Shown one piece after another: positions 17,878 through 29,800 of a stretch of 64,000 nt of DNA (position 1 is the stretch's first letter; the number at the start of each line of letters is the position of its first letter). Source of the stretch: Bacteroidales bacterium. GTDB lineage: Bacteria; Bacteroidota; Bacteroidia; Bacteroidales; JAADJA01. The stretch is taken from assembly GCA_020052415.1 (NCBI GenBank), contig JAGVPB010000021.1, forward strand, positions 46,935-110,934, read 5' to 3'. The notes under the pieces are model-generated. The model saw only the letters and a program-made list of their open reading frames with translations. It searched no databases and had not been told where the DNA came from. The position numbers and the translations under genes were made by a program.

Positions 17878-18891
17878 ATGATAAGAAAAATTGACGATTT
17901 AGACGCAAATGCATTAAAATTTTGGCCTGAAAGAATTGCTGAAATTGAGCGTAATTCCAGTATTATTCCTCGACTTATTGAAACACAAGACAAATTCATC
18001 AGTTTACTCAATATTGCCGATATTGAACCTTTTGCTTGGAAAAAAGTTTTAACCAACTCTAAACAACTTTCCGCTAACCTGTTTTTAAAACACTTAATGG
18101 TTCTTTCGGATATTGGCGGTGAAAGGCTGATGCGATTTAAAACCGAATTACCCAAAGTATTTGAAAACACTACAATGGATTTTGTTTGGAATGGGGCAAA
18201 CTATTCATACAAATTTCAAACTCTTTCAGGAAAGAAAACTTGGAACAACACACACTTAAAAGTTGATGGTATTGGACTTTCAACACGTGAACCATTGACA
18301 CCTGTTATTGAAGATATAACAATCCTTATTTTATTTGGCGGCTCTGCCATAGCTAACAATATTCCAAATGACATAGAAGAAAAATGCAACATTGGAACTT
18401 TAATCGGGCACAAAAAAGAGTTAGACTCTTTTGTTAGACAACGATACATTTGGGTTAGTCGTATTACTGGTGGAGCAACTGCTAATTCTTTAGGAAATCT
18501 TGCTCAAAAATATGTTGTTGATTTTTTGCAAAAGAGATTACCGAAATGGAATTTCAGTAAAAAGCAAATTGATAAAATTAGTCAAAACAAGCGGACTCTA
18601 CTTTCATACGATATTGTTGCAAAATCACCAAAAGGAAATTTTTGTGCAATAGAAGTTAGCTTTCAAGTAACAACTAATAGCACAATTGAAAGAAAAGCTG
18701 GTCAAGCACAATCAAGACAGAAACAGTTGAGTAAATACGGACATAAAATTGCCTATATTATTGATGGTGCAGGAAACTTCGAGAGAAGTTCAGCACTTAA
18801 AACCATTTGTCAATTCAGCGACTGCACTGTTACTTTTAAAGACAGTGAACTTGAAAAACTTAAAAAATTCTTACTAAGTTTAGATAATTAA
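17878..18891 (+). CDS. Probable type II restriction endonuclease (PD-(D/E)XK-like)
   Basis: The 337-aa protein is called an endonuclease mainly because its stop codon lies 3 bp before a DNA methyltransferase gene, and because the C-terminal third has a nuclease-like signature. D245 (LLSYDIVAKS) and E259 (NFCAIEVS) are spaced as in the PD-(D/E)XK fold. The usual E-x-K reads E-V-S261, with K273 in TIERKAGQAQ as a possible replacement. The N-terminal 200 residues show no recognisable domain and may recognise DNA. The gene is AT-rich: the line at 18481 has 16 G+C in 60, against 28 in 60 in the dnaG line at 16201. This suggests horizontal gain. Recognition site cannot be read from sequence. Confidence 0.6.
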   Translation: MIRKIDDLDANALKFWPERIAEIERNSSIIPRLIETQDKFISLLNIADIEPFAWKKVLTNSKQLSANLFLKHLMVLSDIGGERLMRFKTELPKVFENTTMDFVWNGANYSYKFQTLSGKKTWNNTHLKVDGIGLSTREPLTPVIEDITILILFGGSAIANNIPNDIEEKCNIGTLIGHKKELDSFVRQRYIWVSRITGGATANSLGNLAQKYVVDFLQKRLPKWNFSKKQIDKISQNKRTLLSYDIVAKSPKGNFCAIEVSFQVTTNSTIERKAGQAQSRQKQLSKYGHKIAYIIDGAGNFERSSALKTICQFSDCTVTFKDSELEKLKKFLLSLDN

Positions 18892-18894
18892 GCT

Positions 18895-20688
18895 ATGCAC
18901 AAAAGCGAAAATTCCATACCATTAAAAATTAAGCAAGTAAACGGCAAATTATCAGAAGCTAAAATAACTTCTGACAGTGTCGAGTTTATTATACTACCTT
19001 ACTATAAATCTATTGAAGCTATTCCACAAAAGGAAGAGTTATTTAATGAAATTAACCAATTTATTACTAAAACCGATAAGAAGGCAACAATTGGAATTCT
19101 TACTTCGCCAATTTTTGCAAATGATTTCTGCAGTCAACTGAATCAAAATATACATCTAAAACTTTGGATTACTGTTAATCTTGAAAATCCAATTCAACAC
19201 AAAGACTATTTAACTGAGCAACATGCTGCATTGCTCATCTTGACAAGATATAAAGGAAGTTTGAGACATACAAAAACAAGAATTGGTTATACATATTGCC
19301 CCTACTGTGACAAGACAACAAAAGATTACGGAGGGAAAAAACATTTGTATCACGAGTTTGGCACTTTGATGTCAGATGTGTGGAAAGACATTACTATTGA
19401 CTTTGAGACTTATCCAAAAGAAATTGAAAATCGAATAGCAGACCTATTCGGCTTGCCTGAATACAAGAGTTTAAATACTTACGATCAAAGGGACTTTTAC
19501 AAGCCGATTACCAGACACCATCCTTACTTCGAGTTTTCGCAAGAAGAAAATTTCTATTCAAATGAATCGATTCTGCTCAATGGAGACTGCCTTGAACAAC
19601 TTAAAACAATACCAGATAATAGTATTGATTTTTGTTTTGCCGATCCTCCTTATAATCTCAAGAAGAAATACGAAAGTTGGGACGATGGAATTGACATTCA
19701 AGAATATTTTGAATGGTGCGACCAGTGGTTAAATGAGCTTGCTAGAGTATTAAAACCAGGAAGGACACTTGCTGTGTTAAATATTCCACAGTGGTGCATA
19801 AGACATTTTAAACATCTTAATACAATTTTAGATTATCAAGACTGGATAGTATGGGAAGGTTTATCAATGCCAGTGCGAATGATTATGCCTGCTCATTATT
19901 CTATTCTTTGTTTCAGCAAAGGGAAACCGATAAGTCTTCCAGCAATAGAAAGAAAATCTCAAACCCCTTTAGAACAGAAAGCAATTGAAACACTCTCAAA
20001 AAATTATTGTACCAGGCCTAACTGTATGACCAAACGCAAGCGTTTAAAAATTAAAGACAGTGAGTTTGTTTCAAATGTATGGTATGATGTTCATCGCTTA
20101 AAACATAATAGCCGTAGAGTTGACCACCCGTGCCAACTACCACCAATGTTTATGTATCGCCTAATCTCTCTGTTCACGAACGAGGGAGAATTTGTTTTAG
20201 ATCCTTTCAATGGTGCAGGCACAACAACCTTGACTGCACAGCAATTAAACAGAAAGTTTGTAGGTATTGAACTTTCAAAATATTACGACAATATAACAAA
20301 ACAAAGACACATTGAACTCTCGAACAGACTTGATCCATTCAGAAAAGTAATTAGCGACAAGCCAAAAGCTAAAAATAGCCCTGTCGAACGGCTGAAAAAG
20401 CAAAAATATGAAGTGAGTAAAAAAGTATTGCAACTTGAAATCAAAAACATTTCAAAACAACTTGGACACATTCCATCAAAAGATGAAGTTAAACAATTAA
20501 GCAAATTTCCACTTGAGTATTTTGAAAACTATTTCATAAGTTGGGGTGAAGTAACTGCAGCAGCTCGGACAACTGGAATGACAGAGAACAGAGTAAATGG
20601 AGAGGATATTTACAAAACACCGGAACTGCAACTTCGACTGTTTGAGGAAAGAAGGAAAAGTTTAAGAAAACAGAGAAACCTGTCTTGA
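18895..20688 (+). CDS. DNA (adenine-N6 or cytosine-N4) methyltransferase with extra N- and C-terminal modules
   Basis: The 597-aa enzyme would protect DNA from the adjacent endonuclease. Its core has motif IV FADPPYNL near residue 249, then the target-recognition region. SAM-binding motif I (DPFNGAGTTTL) comes after it, which is the beta-class order. DPPYN favours N6-adenine. The N-terminal 210 residues resemble a second, catalytically incomplete methyltransferase half: a strand/helix stretch, then CPYC, then GTLMSDVWKDI. This parallels the order before SNVWYDV in the core. The last 90 residues (HIPSKDEVKQLSKFPLEYF, then SWGEVTAAARTTGM) look like a homing-endonuclease-associated repeat that may bind DNA. 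The gene is co-transcribed with the endonuclease (3-bp gap) and has the same low G+C. Confidence 0.82.
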   Translation: MHKSENSIPLKIKQVNGKLSEAKITSDSVEFIILPYYKSIEAIPQKEELFNEINQFITKTDKKATIGILTSPIFANDFCSQLNQNIHLKLWITVNLENPIQHKDYLTEQHAALLILTRYKGSLRHTKTRIGYTYCPYCDKTTKDYGGKKHLYHEFGTLMSDVWKDITIDFETYPKEIENRIADLFGLPEYKSLNTYDQRDFYKPITRHHPYFEFSQEENFYSNESILLNGDCLEQLKTIPDNSIDFCFADPPYNLKKKYESWDDGIDIQEYFEWCDQWLNELARVLKPGRTLAVLNIPQWCIRHFKHLNTILDYQDWIVWEGLSMPVRMIMPAHYSILCFSKGKPISLPAIERKSQTPLEQKAIETLSKNYCTRPNCMTKRKRLKIKDSEFVSNVWYDVHRLKHNSRRVDHPCQLPPMFMYRLISLFTNEGEFVLDPFNGAGTTTLTAQQLNRKFVGIELSKYYDNITKQRHIELSNRLDPFRKVISDKPKAKNSPVERLKKQKYEVSKKVLQLEIKNISKQLGHIPSKDEVKQLSKFPLEYFENYFISWGEVTAAARTTGMTENRVNGEDIYKTPELQLRLFEERRKSLRKQRNLS

Positions 20689-20772
20689 CAAAAGAAACAA
20701 AAAAAAGTCCTACGCATTTATAACACATTAGCATTTTTACCCGACACTTATGGCAAAATAAAAAAACGAAAT

Positions 20773-23679
20773 GTGAACAATCATCTTTGCTTTTTATTAT
20801 TAAATCTGTTGATAATTAATTCCGCTTATGCAGGTGAAAATCCCTATATCCGGCATTACGGCATTTCGAATGGCATGCGCACCAATACTGTGTATCACGT
20901 GTCGCAGGATAAGGAAGGCTTTTTATGGTTTTCAACCGATGCAGGCGTTGTAAAATACAATGGAATCGTTTTTCAGAATTTCAGTAAAAGAGACGGCCTT
21001 ACCGATAAGGAAATTTTAAGAACACAGGAAGATTCAAGGGGACGAGTGTGGATTTTTTCGTTCAACGGGAATATCCATTTCTTTTACAGGAACAAAATTT
21101 ACAACCGTATCAATACCGACTTTTTAGCAGAGATTGACAACAAGGAGTTCATTGTAGGATTTTATGAAGACCGGGACGGAACCCTCTATTTTTACACTTC
21201 GCATGGATTGATTTACAGCCTGAATTCAGGCAACATCGTGCAGAAATGGCAATACCCTTCAACCGGCAGGCTTTATTACATCACCGGGACCACCGATGGT
21301 AAGATTCTTTTCGTATCTCAGGTTGGATTATTTATAAGCGACAATTTCGATACCGAACCTGTTTTGAAACGATCCATGGATATCCTGAATGTTTTTCCGG
21401 TTGATGGTTCTGATTATGTTGTTTTGACCAGTACCAACGAACTCCTGAATTTCACAAATGAAAACCCACAGTCCTCACTTAAAAATCCTTTAAATACACA
21501 AAAACTGATTACGGTATTAACCGATCAATCCGGTTTGATGTGGATAGGCACCTTCGATCAGGGCGTTTTTTGCCTTCGTGAAAATAAGGTATTGATCAAT
21601 CTGCCTATTCTCCAAAGTGAAATGATATTTCAGGATGTGGGAAAAAATATCTGGATCACTTCGATGAATGAAGCCATTTATAAAGTACAGCCAGGATTTG
21701 CCTCCATCACTCATTTTCCGGATTCTGATTTCGCAGGTAGCGGAATTTCAGCGATGGACAGGAAAGCCTCAGGAGACGTCTGGATAAGCAACGGTAGCTC
21801 GATTTTTTATTACAGCAATGGAAAAATTCATCATTTTCTCCACGGAAATGAAAATCTTTTTATTGACGTCCTTTTCGGGTTTGGCGATGAGCTCCTTTTC
21901 GGGAAAAGGAATGATGCAATTTATGCCGTTGAAATTGATCCGGAAATCCGCAATGAAGGTGTAAAACCAGGCATACAGCGAATGTTCAACCCTTTTATTA
22001 AAGGATTTGCCATAAGCGGCAAAAAGGATGAAATCTGTATTCAGCACATCAGCAATTTATATTTTTATCGCAGTGATGATCCGGCGAATCCTGCTTTGGT
22101 CAAAATAGATGAAAGGGTATATTCAGTATATTACAATCGTAATTCGGACCTAATCATTAGTACGAATAATATAATTTCAATACGGCAAAACGATACCATA
22201 AAACCTTGCATTGAATTAAAAAGTTTATTTGGCAAGCGAATAGACGATCACCTCGTTATTGATGAACATAAGGAAGTGTTTAACGTAGAGGGCGACAGCC
22301 TTTGGCTGGTGACCAATAACGCACATATAAACCTGACAGAACGGTTGAACTTTTCAATCAGCCACCCTGTTATCAGGTTATTGTATCATTGGCCGGACCT
22401 CTATTTTACTACAAGAAACCAGATCTACAGGATCGAAATACCCGCGAATTATACAGCCAGCAAAGAAATAGACGTTCATGCAATTGATATCCATTTCAAC
22501 AGCATTCATGACGCCCTCTTTCAAAACGACACATTATTTATTGCCTCCGAAGATGGCTTAACCTTAATTTCTCCTGATGAATTCAATAAATTCAGGCAGG
22601 ATGTTCCTTCTCCATACTTTACGAATGTTCAGGCTGAAGAAAGAAAACTGAATTTCACTGAAAAGAAGGAAATCGTTTTGAGAGGAAATACAAACCTTCA
22701 TATAGATTTTGATGCCATTAACTACTCCGAATCCCAAACCCTGTATTCCTACAAGCTGGAAGGCCTGGAGAAAAACTGGAATACCGGCACCGAAACCTCA
22801 GTCGTTTATAAAAACCTATCTCCTCAAAATTATACTTTTAAATTGCGGGCGGGATCATTCGGTACGGACTGGAGCGATACTGCTGACCTGAGCGTAATCA
22901 TTAAGCCCGCCATCTATCAGCGAAAGGCTTTCATTATAGCTTGTATTGTTCTGTTCGCAGTTTTAATTTATATAGCTTCACGCCAGTACATCAATCGCCT
23001 GAAGAGGAGCCAGGAACTAAAAAGCAAGCTTATCACCTATGAGCAAAAAGCGCTTCAGTCGTTGATGAATCCTCATTTTATTTTCAATTCACTGGGTTCG
23101 ATACAAAACTATTTATTGCAAAATAAAGCCAATGAAGCCAGCCTGTATTTATCGCAGTTTGCGAGGCTGATCAGGCAAAACCTGAATTCGGCAAACACCC
23201 CGTTCATTTCCATTGAAGATGAAACCGACAGGCTGATGAACTATCTGAGCCTTGAAAAGCTAAGGCTGGATGATAAATTCGACTTCCATATTGATGTTGA
23301 CCCAGAGCTGCCGTCCGATGAAGTCCTCATCCCGTCCATGGTGATACAACCCTTTGTTGAAAACGCCGTATGGCACGGTATTTCGCCTATGAACGAAAAG
23401 GGGCTGATAAGCATCTCAATCCGGATGGAAACCGAAATATCATTGATTGTGGCGGTAGAAGACAACGGCATCGGCATGAAACAATCGCAGCAGTATTTTA
23501 CTAAAAGCGACCATATCAGCATCGGGATGGAGACAACCCAAAAAAGATTAAACCTGATTTGCAAACAACACAAGCTGAAGTTTGAAATTCAATTCAGCGA
23601 AGCTTTTCCGGGACAGACTTTGCCGGGAACCCGGGTGAGCTTTAAGATACCCTTTAAATTCAGCGCCGATTTTTCCTGA
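20773..23679 (+). CDS. Propeller-type sensor histidine kinase (reg_prop / Y_Y_Y / His_kinase)
   Basis: The 968-aa sensor has a GTG start followed by a signal peptide (MNNHLCFLLLNLLIINSAYAG); no better start lies in frame. Residues about 25-640 form a periplasmic two-component-regulator propeller (first blade ISNGMRTNTVYHVSQDKEGF, later blades with LMWIGTFDQGVF). A Y_Y_Y domain follows (YSYKLEGLEKNW). A transmembrane helix lies at about 719-739. The kinase core has the phospho-acceptor H768 in LMNPHFIFNSLGS, and an ATPase domain with N in VENAVWHG and DNGIGMK. The architecture matches LytS-like sensors that phosphorylate LytTR regulators, and the regulator gene at 16874 is the likely partner although 3.1 kb apart. 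No DNA-binding output domain is present, so it needs a separate regulator. Confidence 0.87.
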   Translation: MNNHLCFLLLNLLIINSAYAGENPYIRHYGISNGMRTNTVYHVSQDKEGFLWFSTDAGVVKYNGIVFQNFSKRDGLTDKEILRTQEDSRGRVWIFSFNGNIHFFYRNKIYNRINTDFLAEIDNKEFIVGFYEDRDGTLYFYTSHGLIYSLNSGNIVQKWQYPSTGRLYYITGTTDGKILFVSQVGLFISDNFDTEPVLKRSMDILNVFPVDGSDYVVLTSTNELLNFTNENPQSSLKNPLNTQKLITVLTDQSGLMWIGTFDQGVFCLRENKVLINLPILQSEMIFQDVGKNIWITSMNEAIYKVQPGFASITHFPDSDFAGSGISAMDRKASGDVWISNGSSIFYYSNGKIHHFLHGNENLFIDVLFGFGDELLFGKRNDAIYAVEIDPEIRNEGVKPGIQRMFNPFIKGFAISGKKDEICIQHISNLYFYRSDDPANPALVKIDERVYSVYYNRNSDLIISTNNIISIRQNDTIKPCIELKSLFGKRIDDHLVIDEHKEVFNVEGDSLWLVTNNAHINLTERLNFSISHPVIRLLYHWPDLYFTTRNQIYRIEIPANYTASKEIDVHAIDIHFNSIHDALFQNDTLFIASEDGLTLISPDEFNKFRQDVPSPYFTNVQAEERKLNFTEKKEIVLRGNTNLHIDFDAINYSESQTLYSYKLEGLEKNWNTGTETSVVYKNLSPQNYTFKLRAGSFGTDWSDTADLSVIIKPAIYQRKAFIIACIVLFAVLIYIASRQYINRLKRSQELKSKLITYEQKALQSLMNPHFIFNSLGSIQNYLLQNKANEASLYLSQFARLIRQNLNSANTPFISIEDETDRLMNYLSLEKLRLDDKFDFHIDVDPELPSDEVLIPSMVIQPFVENAVWHGISPMNEKGLISISIRMETEISLIVAVEDNGIGMKQSQQYFTKSDHISIGMETTQKRLNLICKQHKLKFEIQFSEAFPGQTLPGTRVSFKIPFKFSADFS

Positions 23680-23816
23680 GGCTGCCAGGCAAAATATTGC
23701 TGATACCTTTTCTTTCTTAAACAATACCATTCCTGTATTTACCATGTAATTTGCTTACAGGTGAAATATTTTTGTAAATTCTATTAAAAGGCAAATTACA
23801 TTTAAAATCAACTGAT

Positions 23817-26800
23817 ATGAAAAATCTTACTACTCTTTGGAACTTTGAAACGCTAAGCCTGAAAAAACCATTTATCATCCTAAGCCTATTATGGATAATG
23901 ACAAATGTTACAAATTCCTCCAGTTTGACAGCACAGTCGTGTTGCCCGGAATTTATTTTAAAGGATGCTGTCGAAATTTGTCCGCCTCAGGGAGCCTGCG
24001 GCACCGATGGTGCCGTCGGGGGACATGGCCTCGCCGCTTGTAAATTAAGCACCCATGTTTATACGGTTTATCCGAATGATCCTGCCTATACTTATACATG
24101 GACGGTAACCGGAGGGACACCCACGAACTTTACCGGGAATCCCAATGCCATTCTGTGGGGATCCGGCAGTAGTGGATTTATTAAAGTTGTGATCAGTAAT
24201 CTTGCCTCAGGAGGTAATTGCATTGACTCGATCACCCGGCAGATTTGCCTTATTGATGGACCGCAGGCGGATTTTACCTTATCACCCGATACGGTATGTC
24301 AGAATACACCCGTGATATTTACCAATACATCTCTTGGCGGAAGCGTTTATTTCTGGAATTTTGGCGATGGAACAACATCCACTCTTGCCAACCCTCCCGC
24401 TCATTCCTATAGTTCACCAGGTACTTACACCGTTACTCTTACGGTGACAGATATGGGTGCCGGACAGATAGTACTCACAGGAGAACCGCCGAGGGAAACC
24501 CTTGTCCCATGCGGTTGCACCGACACCATTTCGAAAGTTGTTGTCGTACTACCAGGACAGGGTCCCGTTATTGAAACCGATTGCTGTTACGGAACTGTAT
24601 GTCCCGGCGATACTTCCTCGTTTTGCACACCGCTGGTTTGCGGAACCTATAATTGGGTTGCAACCAACGGAACCATTATTTCCGGTTTGGGAACCAACTG
24701 CATTCAGGTAAAATGGAACAATGTATATTCCGGCCCGACAACCGTAAGTTTAAGTGTTCCCGGTTGCGGTGCAGCGCCATGTAACGGAACAACAACCGTT
24801 AATGTACCGGTTCTTTATCCGAACCTGCCCATAAGCGGACCTTCCATTTTATGTGTGGGAGCATCAGGAACCTATTCCCTGCCTACATTGCCCGGTACTT
24901 ATTACACCTGGACTGTGACCGGAGGATTTTATACCTTTAACCAGGTTGACAGAAATTCCCCTTCAGTCAATATTACCTTCGGCACTCCCGGAACATTCTG
25001 GGTAAAATGTGATTACAATAACCCATTGGCGGGATGCAACGGCGTAGATTCGGTTCAGGTTGATATCCTGCCTGTCTATACTATTTTTGGTGATGATATT
25101 GTTTGCGAAAGCAACACGACTACCTATTTTGGCAGCGACCCTGCCATCTGGACGATTACTCCGGCAGGACCGACTTTTACCGGAAACGGTACTGCTTCTA
25201 TTGCAGTAACCTGGGCGCCTCCGGGTAATTATACCATTACAGCAACTCCCATAAACGCAGCAGCCTGGTGCAATACAACTGCCGTGAAAAAAGTTGAGGT
25301 AATCGCAAAACCAATTTTAAATAATATTTTAGGGACCGATAGTATTTGTCCGGGTAAGAATTTAACTTACAGCATTTCATCGAATGTAAGCGGCTCGCAG
25401 TTTGTGTGGGCGATTACAGGTGGAACCGGAAATATCCTCTCTCAAATGGGAGCCGATAAAGATTCTATTGTGGTCAAATTCACCGGATCAGGACCGTGGC
25501 AGCTCAGCGTTTACCAGGAGATAGAAATCTCACCCGGAGTTTTTTGCCAGTCGCTGACCAAGGTAAAAAATATTTATCCGTTTCTGCCTCCTGTCATTTC
25601 AGGCCCGGCAAATGTATGTGTAGATGACATCGAGGTTTATACAGCCGGGGGTTCGAACCTTTCAGGCAATTTTCAGTGGACTATTTCACCTCCCGGGCAG
25701 GGAACCATTCAGTCCGGACAGGGAAGCAATACCGTGCAGATACTATGGCATGGACCAACCGGATCCGCTACTTTAAATGTAAGCACCTGCTCCGGTACCG
25801 ATCAGATCGTTATCAACATCCTGAATCCTCCGGTTAAGCCGACGATTTCAATTAACGGTCCCGCAGAATATTGTTACCCAAACATGCCGAATAACCTGGT
25901 ATTGAGTGTTCCTGCAATTTACAGTACGTACCAGTGGTATCATAACGGTATTCTGCCGGGTCAAATCAATAATACATACTCTATTCCCAATGCAACATTT
26001 ACCGGAATGGGTATTTACATTTTCTCCATCGAGGTTTCCAACGGATTATGCAGTGTGACTAATTTCATTATGATCCGGATAGATACCTGCAATGCTAATG
26101 GTGAACTTCCTCCTTTTGTTTGTGATTCGATCCTCGATTTCAACTGGAATCCGAATCCCGCCTGTGCCAACCAGCAGATAAACTTTTCGCCAGTGCCATT
26201 TAACGGGGCATATTCATATAGCTGGGATTTCGGGGATTTTACGACCTCATACCTGCCCACAACCCAGCACATATATCCTAATCCCGGAACTTACAATGTT
26301 CAGCTTACGGCTTCCTTTAGCCCCTATTGTCCGGACATTGACACCATTAAACCTGTCACGGTAAATCCGTTACCAAACTGCAATCTTATTGCAGCCGATA
26401 CTATTTTCTGTCCCGGCGATTCAGTATCACTTACGGCCTGTCCGGGCATGACCACGTACCAGTGGTTCAAAAACGGTAATATCATTAGCGGCGCTAATGC
26501 CATGACTTACTACGTTTCGCAGCATGGGGAATATTGGGTGGAAATGAGTAATAACTTCGGTTGCTACAACAATTCCGACAGCCTTTACATTTATATGAAC
26601 TCACTGCCGGTCGCCATGATTACAGGCAACAGGAGTTATTGTGCTCTTCCTTCATCCACTGCCCTGGTTAATCTGGCTACTGTTTACAATATAAATTATA
26701 TTTACAGCTGGAGCAGCAATCCCGGCGGAGCCACTTTTACTCCGGCAAATGATTTTTATACTCAGGCAAGTGTTAACTTGCCGGCCGTGCTTCCGGTTAT

Positions 26801-29800
26801 CTGGGAATTTATCGTTACGGTTACTGATACTACTACCGGCTGTCAGAATAATGATACAATTTGCGTGTGGTTTTACGAGGAACCTTCATTTACTCTTCCG
26901 TTTTTAAATGCTTGTGAAGGTGCATCTGTATTGTTGCTTCCCTCTTTGATTGATCCTGCAAATTACGACTACCTGTGGAGCAATGGTGCTACAACGCCAA
27001 TGATCACGGCATCAACACCCGGATTTTACAGCCTGACCATTACGAGTAAAGTGAACGGTTGTTCCGCAACAGCTTATGCAGGCTCAATTAATCCAAAACC
27101 GGATTTGAGCCTCTTCCCGACAGGTTGTGATAATATCTGCCTGCTGGATACTTTCAATTTATATATCCCATTGGCACTAAACTGGATGCCACCTCTTAAT
27201 ACATATCCTACAGCTTATCCAAACATCACCTGGTACGCAAACGGAAATTACGGTTCACCGATTGGAACAGGTGAGAACCTGGCATACAGTCCAGGCCTCA
27301 CAGGCAACTATCAGATTTCTGTAGTTGTCGAAAACAGTTTTGGTTGCATTGACACGGCTGGTGTATTCTGCCTGTCGGTTGATACAACGGTTACCATTAT
27401 CGTTTCGACTGAAACACCCTGCGGATGTGATTCCACAATTTCCTTTAATGTGGTAAATGTTGCTAACGAGATGGATTTCTATCATTTTGATATGGTGGAC
27501 TGCCTCGATACTTTAACCTTTTGTATAAATAACCAGGAAACCTACAACCTGGTGGCAAGCAACGGAGTCTTCATTCCAAATGCAATTGTTAACGGAGTTG
27601 TAAATTATCCCGGTGGTATTCCGCCATTTATGATAGGGGATAATGGCCTTTGCTGCTTTGCTTATGCCGATTCGCTGTTTGTGCACATTTTAGCGCCTGT
27701 TACTTACACCACAGATGTGGTTTGGGATGGTAAGTATTATATTGACGATAATGTGATCGTTACTGTCACTAATGGAGCCGTCCTTGATATTACCACGGTG
27801 GATGTTGTATTTGGAGAATGTGCAGGAATTGTTTTCCAGAACGGAGCTTACTTACGCGCAAGCAACTCGGTGTTCCGACCGTGTAATATTGATAAAACAT
27901 GGAAAGGATTAAGGTTCGTGGGCAGTGGTGAATTTGACAATATCATTAATGAGTCAACTTTCAAAAATGCTGAAGTTGCACTGTATTTCCAGTCCGGCGC
28001 TGATGGTGTGGTTTCGAATAACCTTTTCTCCAATTGTAATTATGGTGTCAGGGTTGAAGGAAACAACAGTTTCAACCACCCGGTGAGTGGTAATCATTTT
28101 GTTACCGAGCAATTCTTCCCGGATTTTTCATGTATAACCAAATATACCTTTGTGAACAATCAGAGCACTTACGGTATTTATACCACTTCCTCACGATTGC
28201 TTGAACAGGTTTCACAAAATCTGTTTATCAACACCTGGGGAACGGCATTTCCAAGGACGTACGGGATTTTTGAATTTAAAGGGGGCGGTTTGATTTCTGA
28301 AAATACTTTTACCGATATTACGTACTCCGTTTTACTGAACGCAGCCTTATTCCCGACTAATATTGAAAATAATAAAATAGCGGTGAACGAAGCTGCTATC
28401 TTTTCTCCTTCATCAATTTATATTCTTAATACTAATGGTCCGGTTATAGAGGTGAATAATAATAAAATCTCGAACAACACCAACCAGTTCAACAGTTATT
28501 CCGCGATATATGCAAGCAAATCTATGAATGCAAGTATCGTTAACAACGAGATTGATGGATTCAGGTTTGGAATTGTTGGTGTTCCGTGTCAGAATTTCCA
28601 GATAAGCAATAATCAGATCAATAACGGGGATATCAGCGGTATTTACTACTACAGTAACGGATTGGGCGATCGGAATTACATTACCTGCAACAATATTACA
28701 ATGAGAAATTTCAATAATACCCGTGGAATAACTGCAATTAATCTTACACCGTCGAGTGAAGTGAGCAGTAATTGCATTAATGATTGCCATATCTCGTTGG
28801 ACTTCAAGTCATATATTGCAGGAGCTTCCTTACCCCTTATCAGAAATAATTTCCTATACAATTATGATAATATCGGGATCAGCGTTCAGGGTTATTCAGG
28901 TAATATCGGAACCGCTGCCAGTCCTGGGTTGAATACACTGTGGAGCAACGATAATTCATCTGTTGACATCAACAGTACATCTTCAATCACGGTTGCTGAT
29001 AACTTTGGAATGTTCAATATCTCATGGCCACAGGTTCAGATCACAAGCAATAATCCATATCACTCAACGGCTTCATGTGGGCATCAGATTTTCAATATGC
29101 CATCGCAGGGAAACCTGAATATTGAGTATATCTGCGATCACTTTAAAGAAGTTATAGATCCTCTAAAATACTCAGGTAACATGTTTATTTTACCTGAGAA
29201 CTATGATGAACTGCTTTATGTGTCGGCAAACCAGCTTGATATTGCCAGCATGATCCTGACTTCTTTTGAAAATCCGGATATAACTTTACTCAATGAGATT
29301 TTGGAAGAGTCTTCATTAACTGACAATGAAAAAGCGATCCTGCAATACATATATTATTACAGGAATTCCGATTATGTCAATGCCGCTTTGATTTTGAACT
29401 CTTTCAATCCGGGTAACCAGGATGAAGCAGAATATAAAATCCTTGCAATCCTTGATTTGGATGCTGTAAATAACGGATGGGAAGCATTTTCTGCCGGTGA
29501 AATATCTCAAATGGAAATGATAAAGGAAAAGGAAACTGATAATTCAAATCTTGCAATTACTCTTCTGAATAATACTTCTGACTACTATGATTATTTCATA
29601 AAAGACATTGAATTACCAGAGGTAACCAAAAGCACTGATGTTAAACATATTGAAAACGAAGGAAGTTATTTGAATGTGTATCCAAACCCGGCATGGGATA
29701 AAGTTTATGTTGAATTTATTCACAATAACGGTCAGGATGCTGCGATTCAATTGTTTGATGTCAGCGGAAAGCTGATCACTGATTACACCACAAGCATTGT

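Noticed and set aside
17669..20772. Mobile element with att sites or target duplications around the restriction-modification genes
   Set aside because: I looked on both sides and saw no convincing direct or inverted repeats and no integrase or transposase gene; only low G+C suggests transfer.
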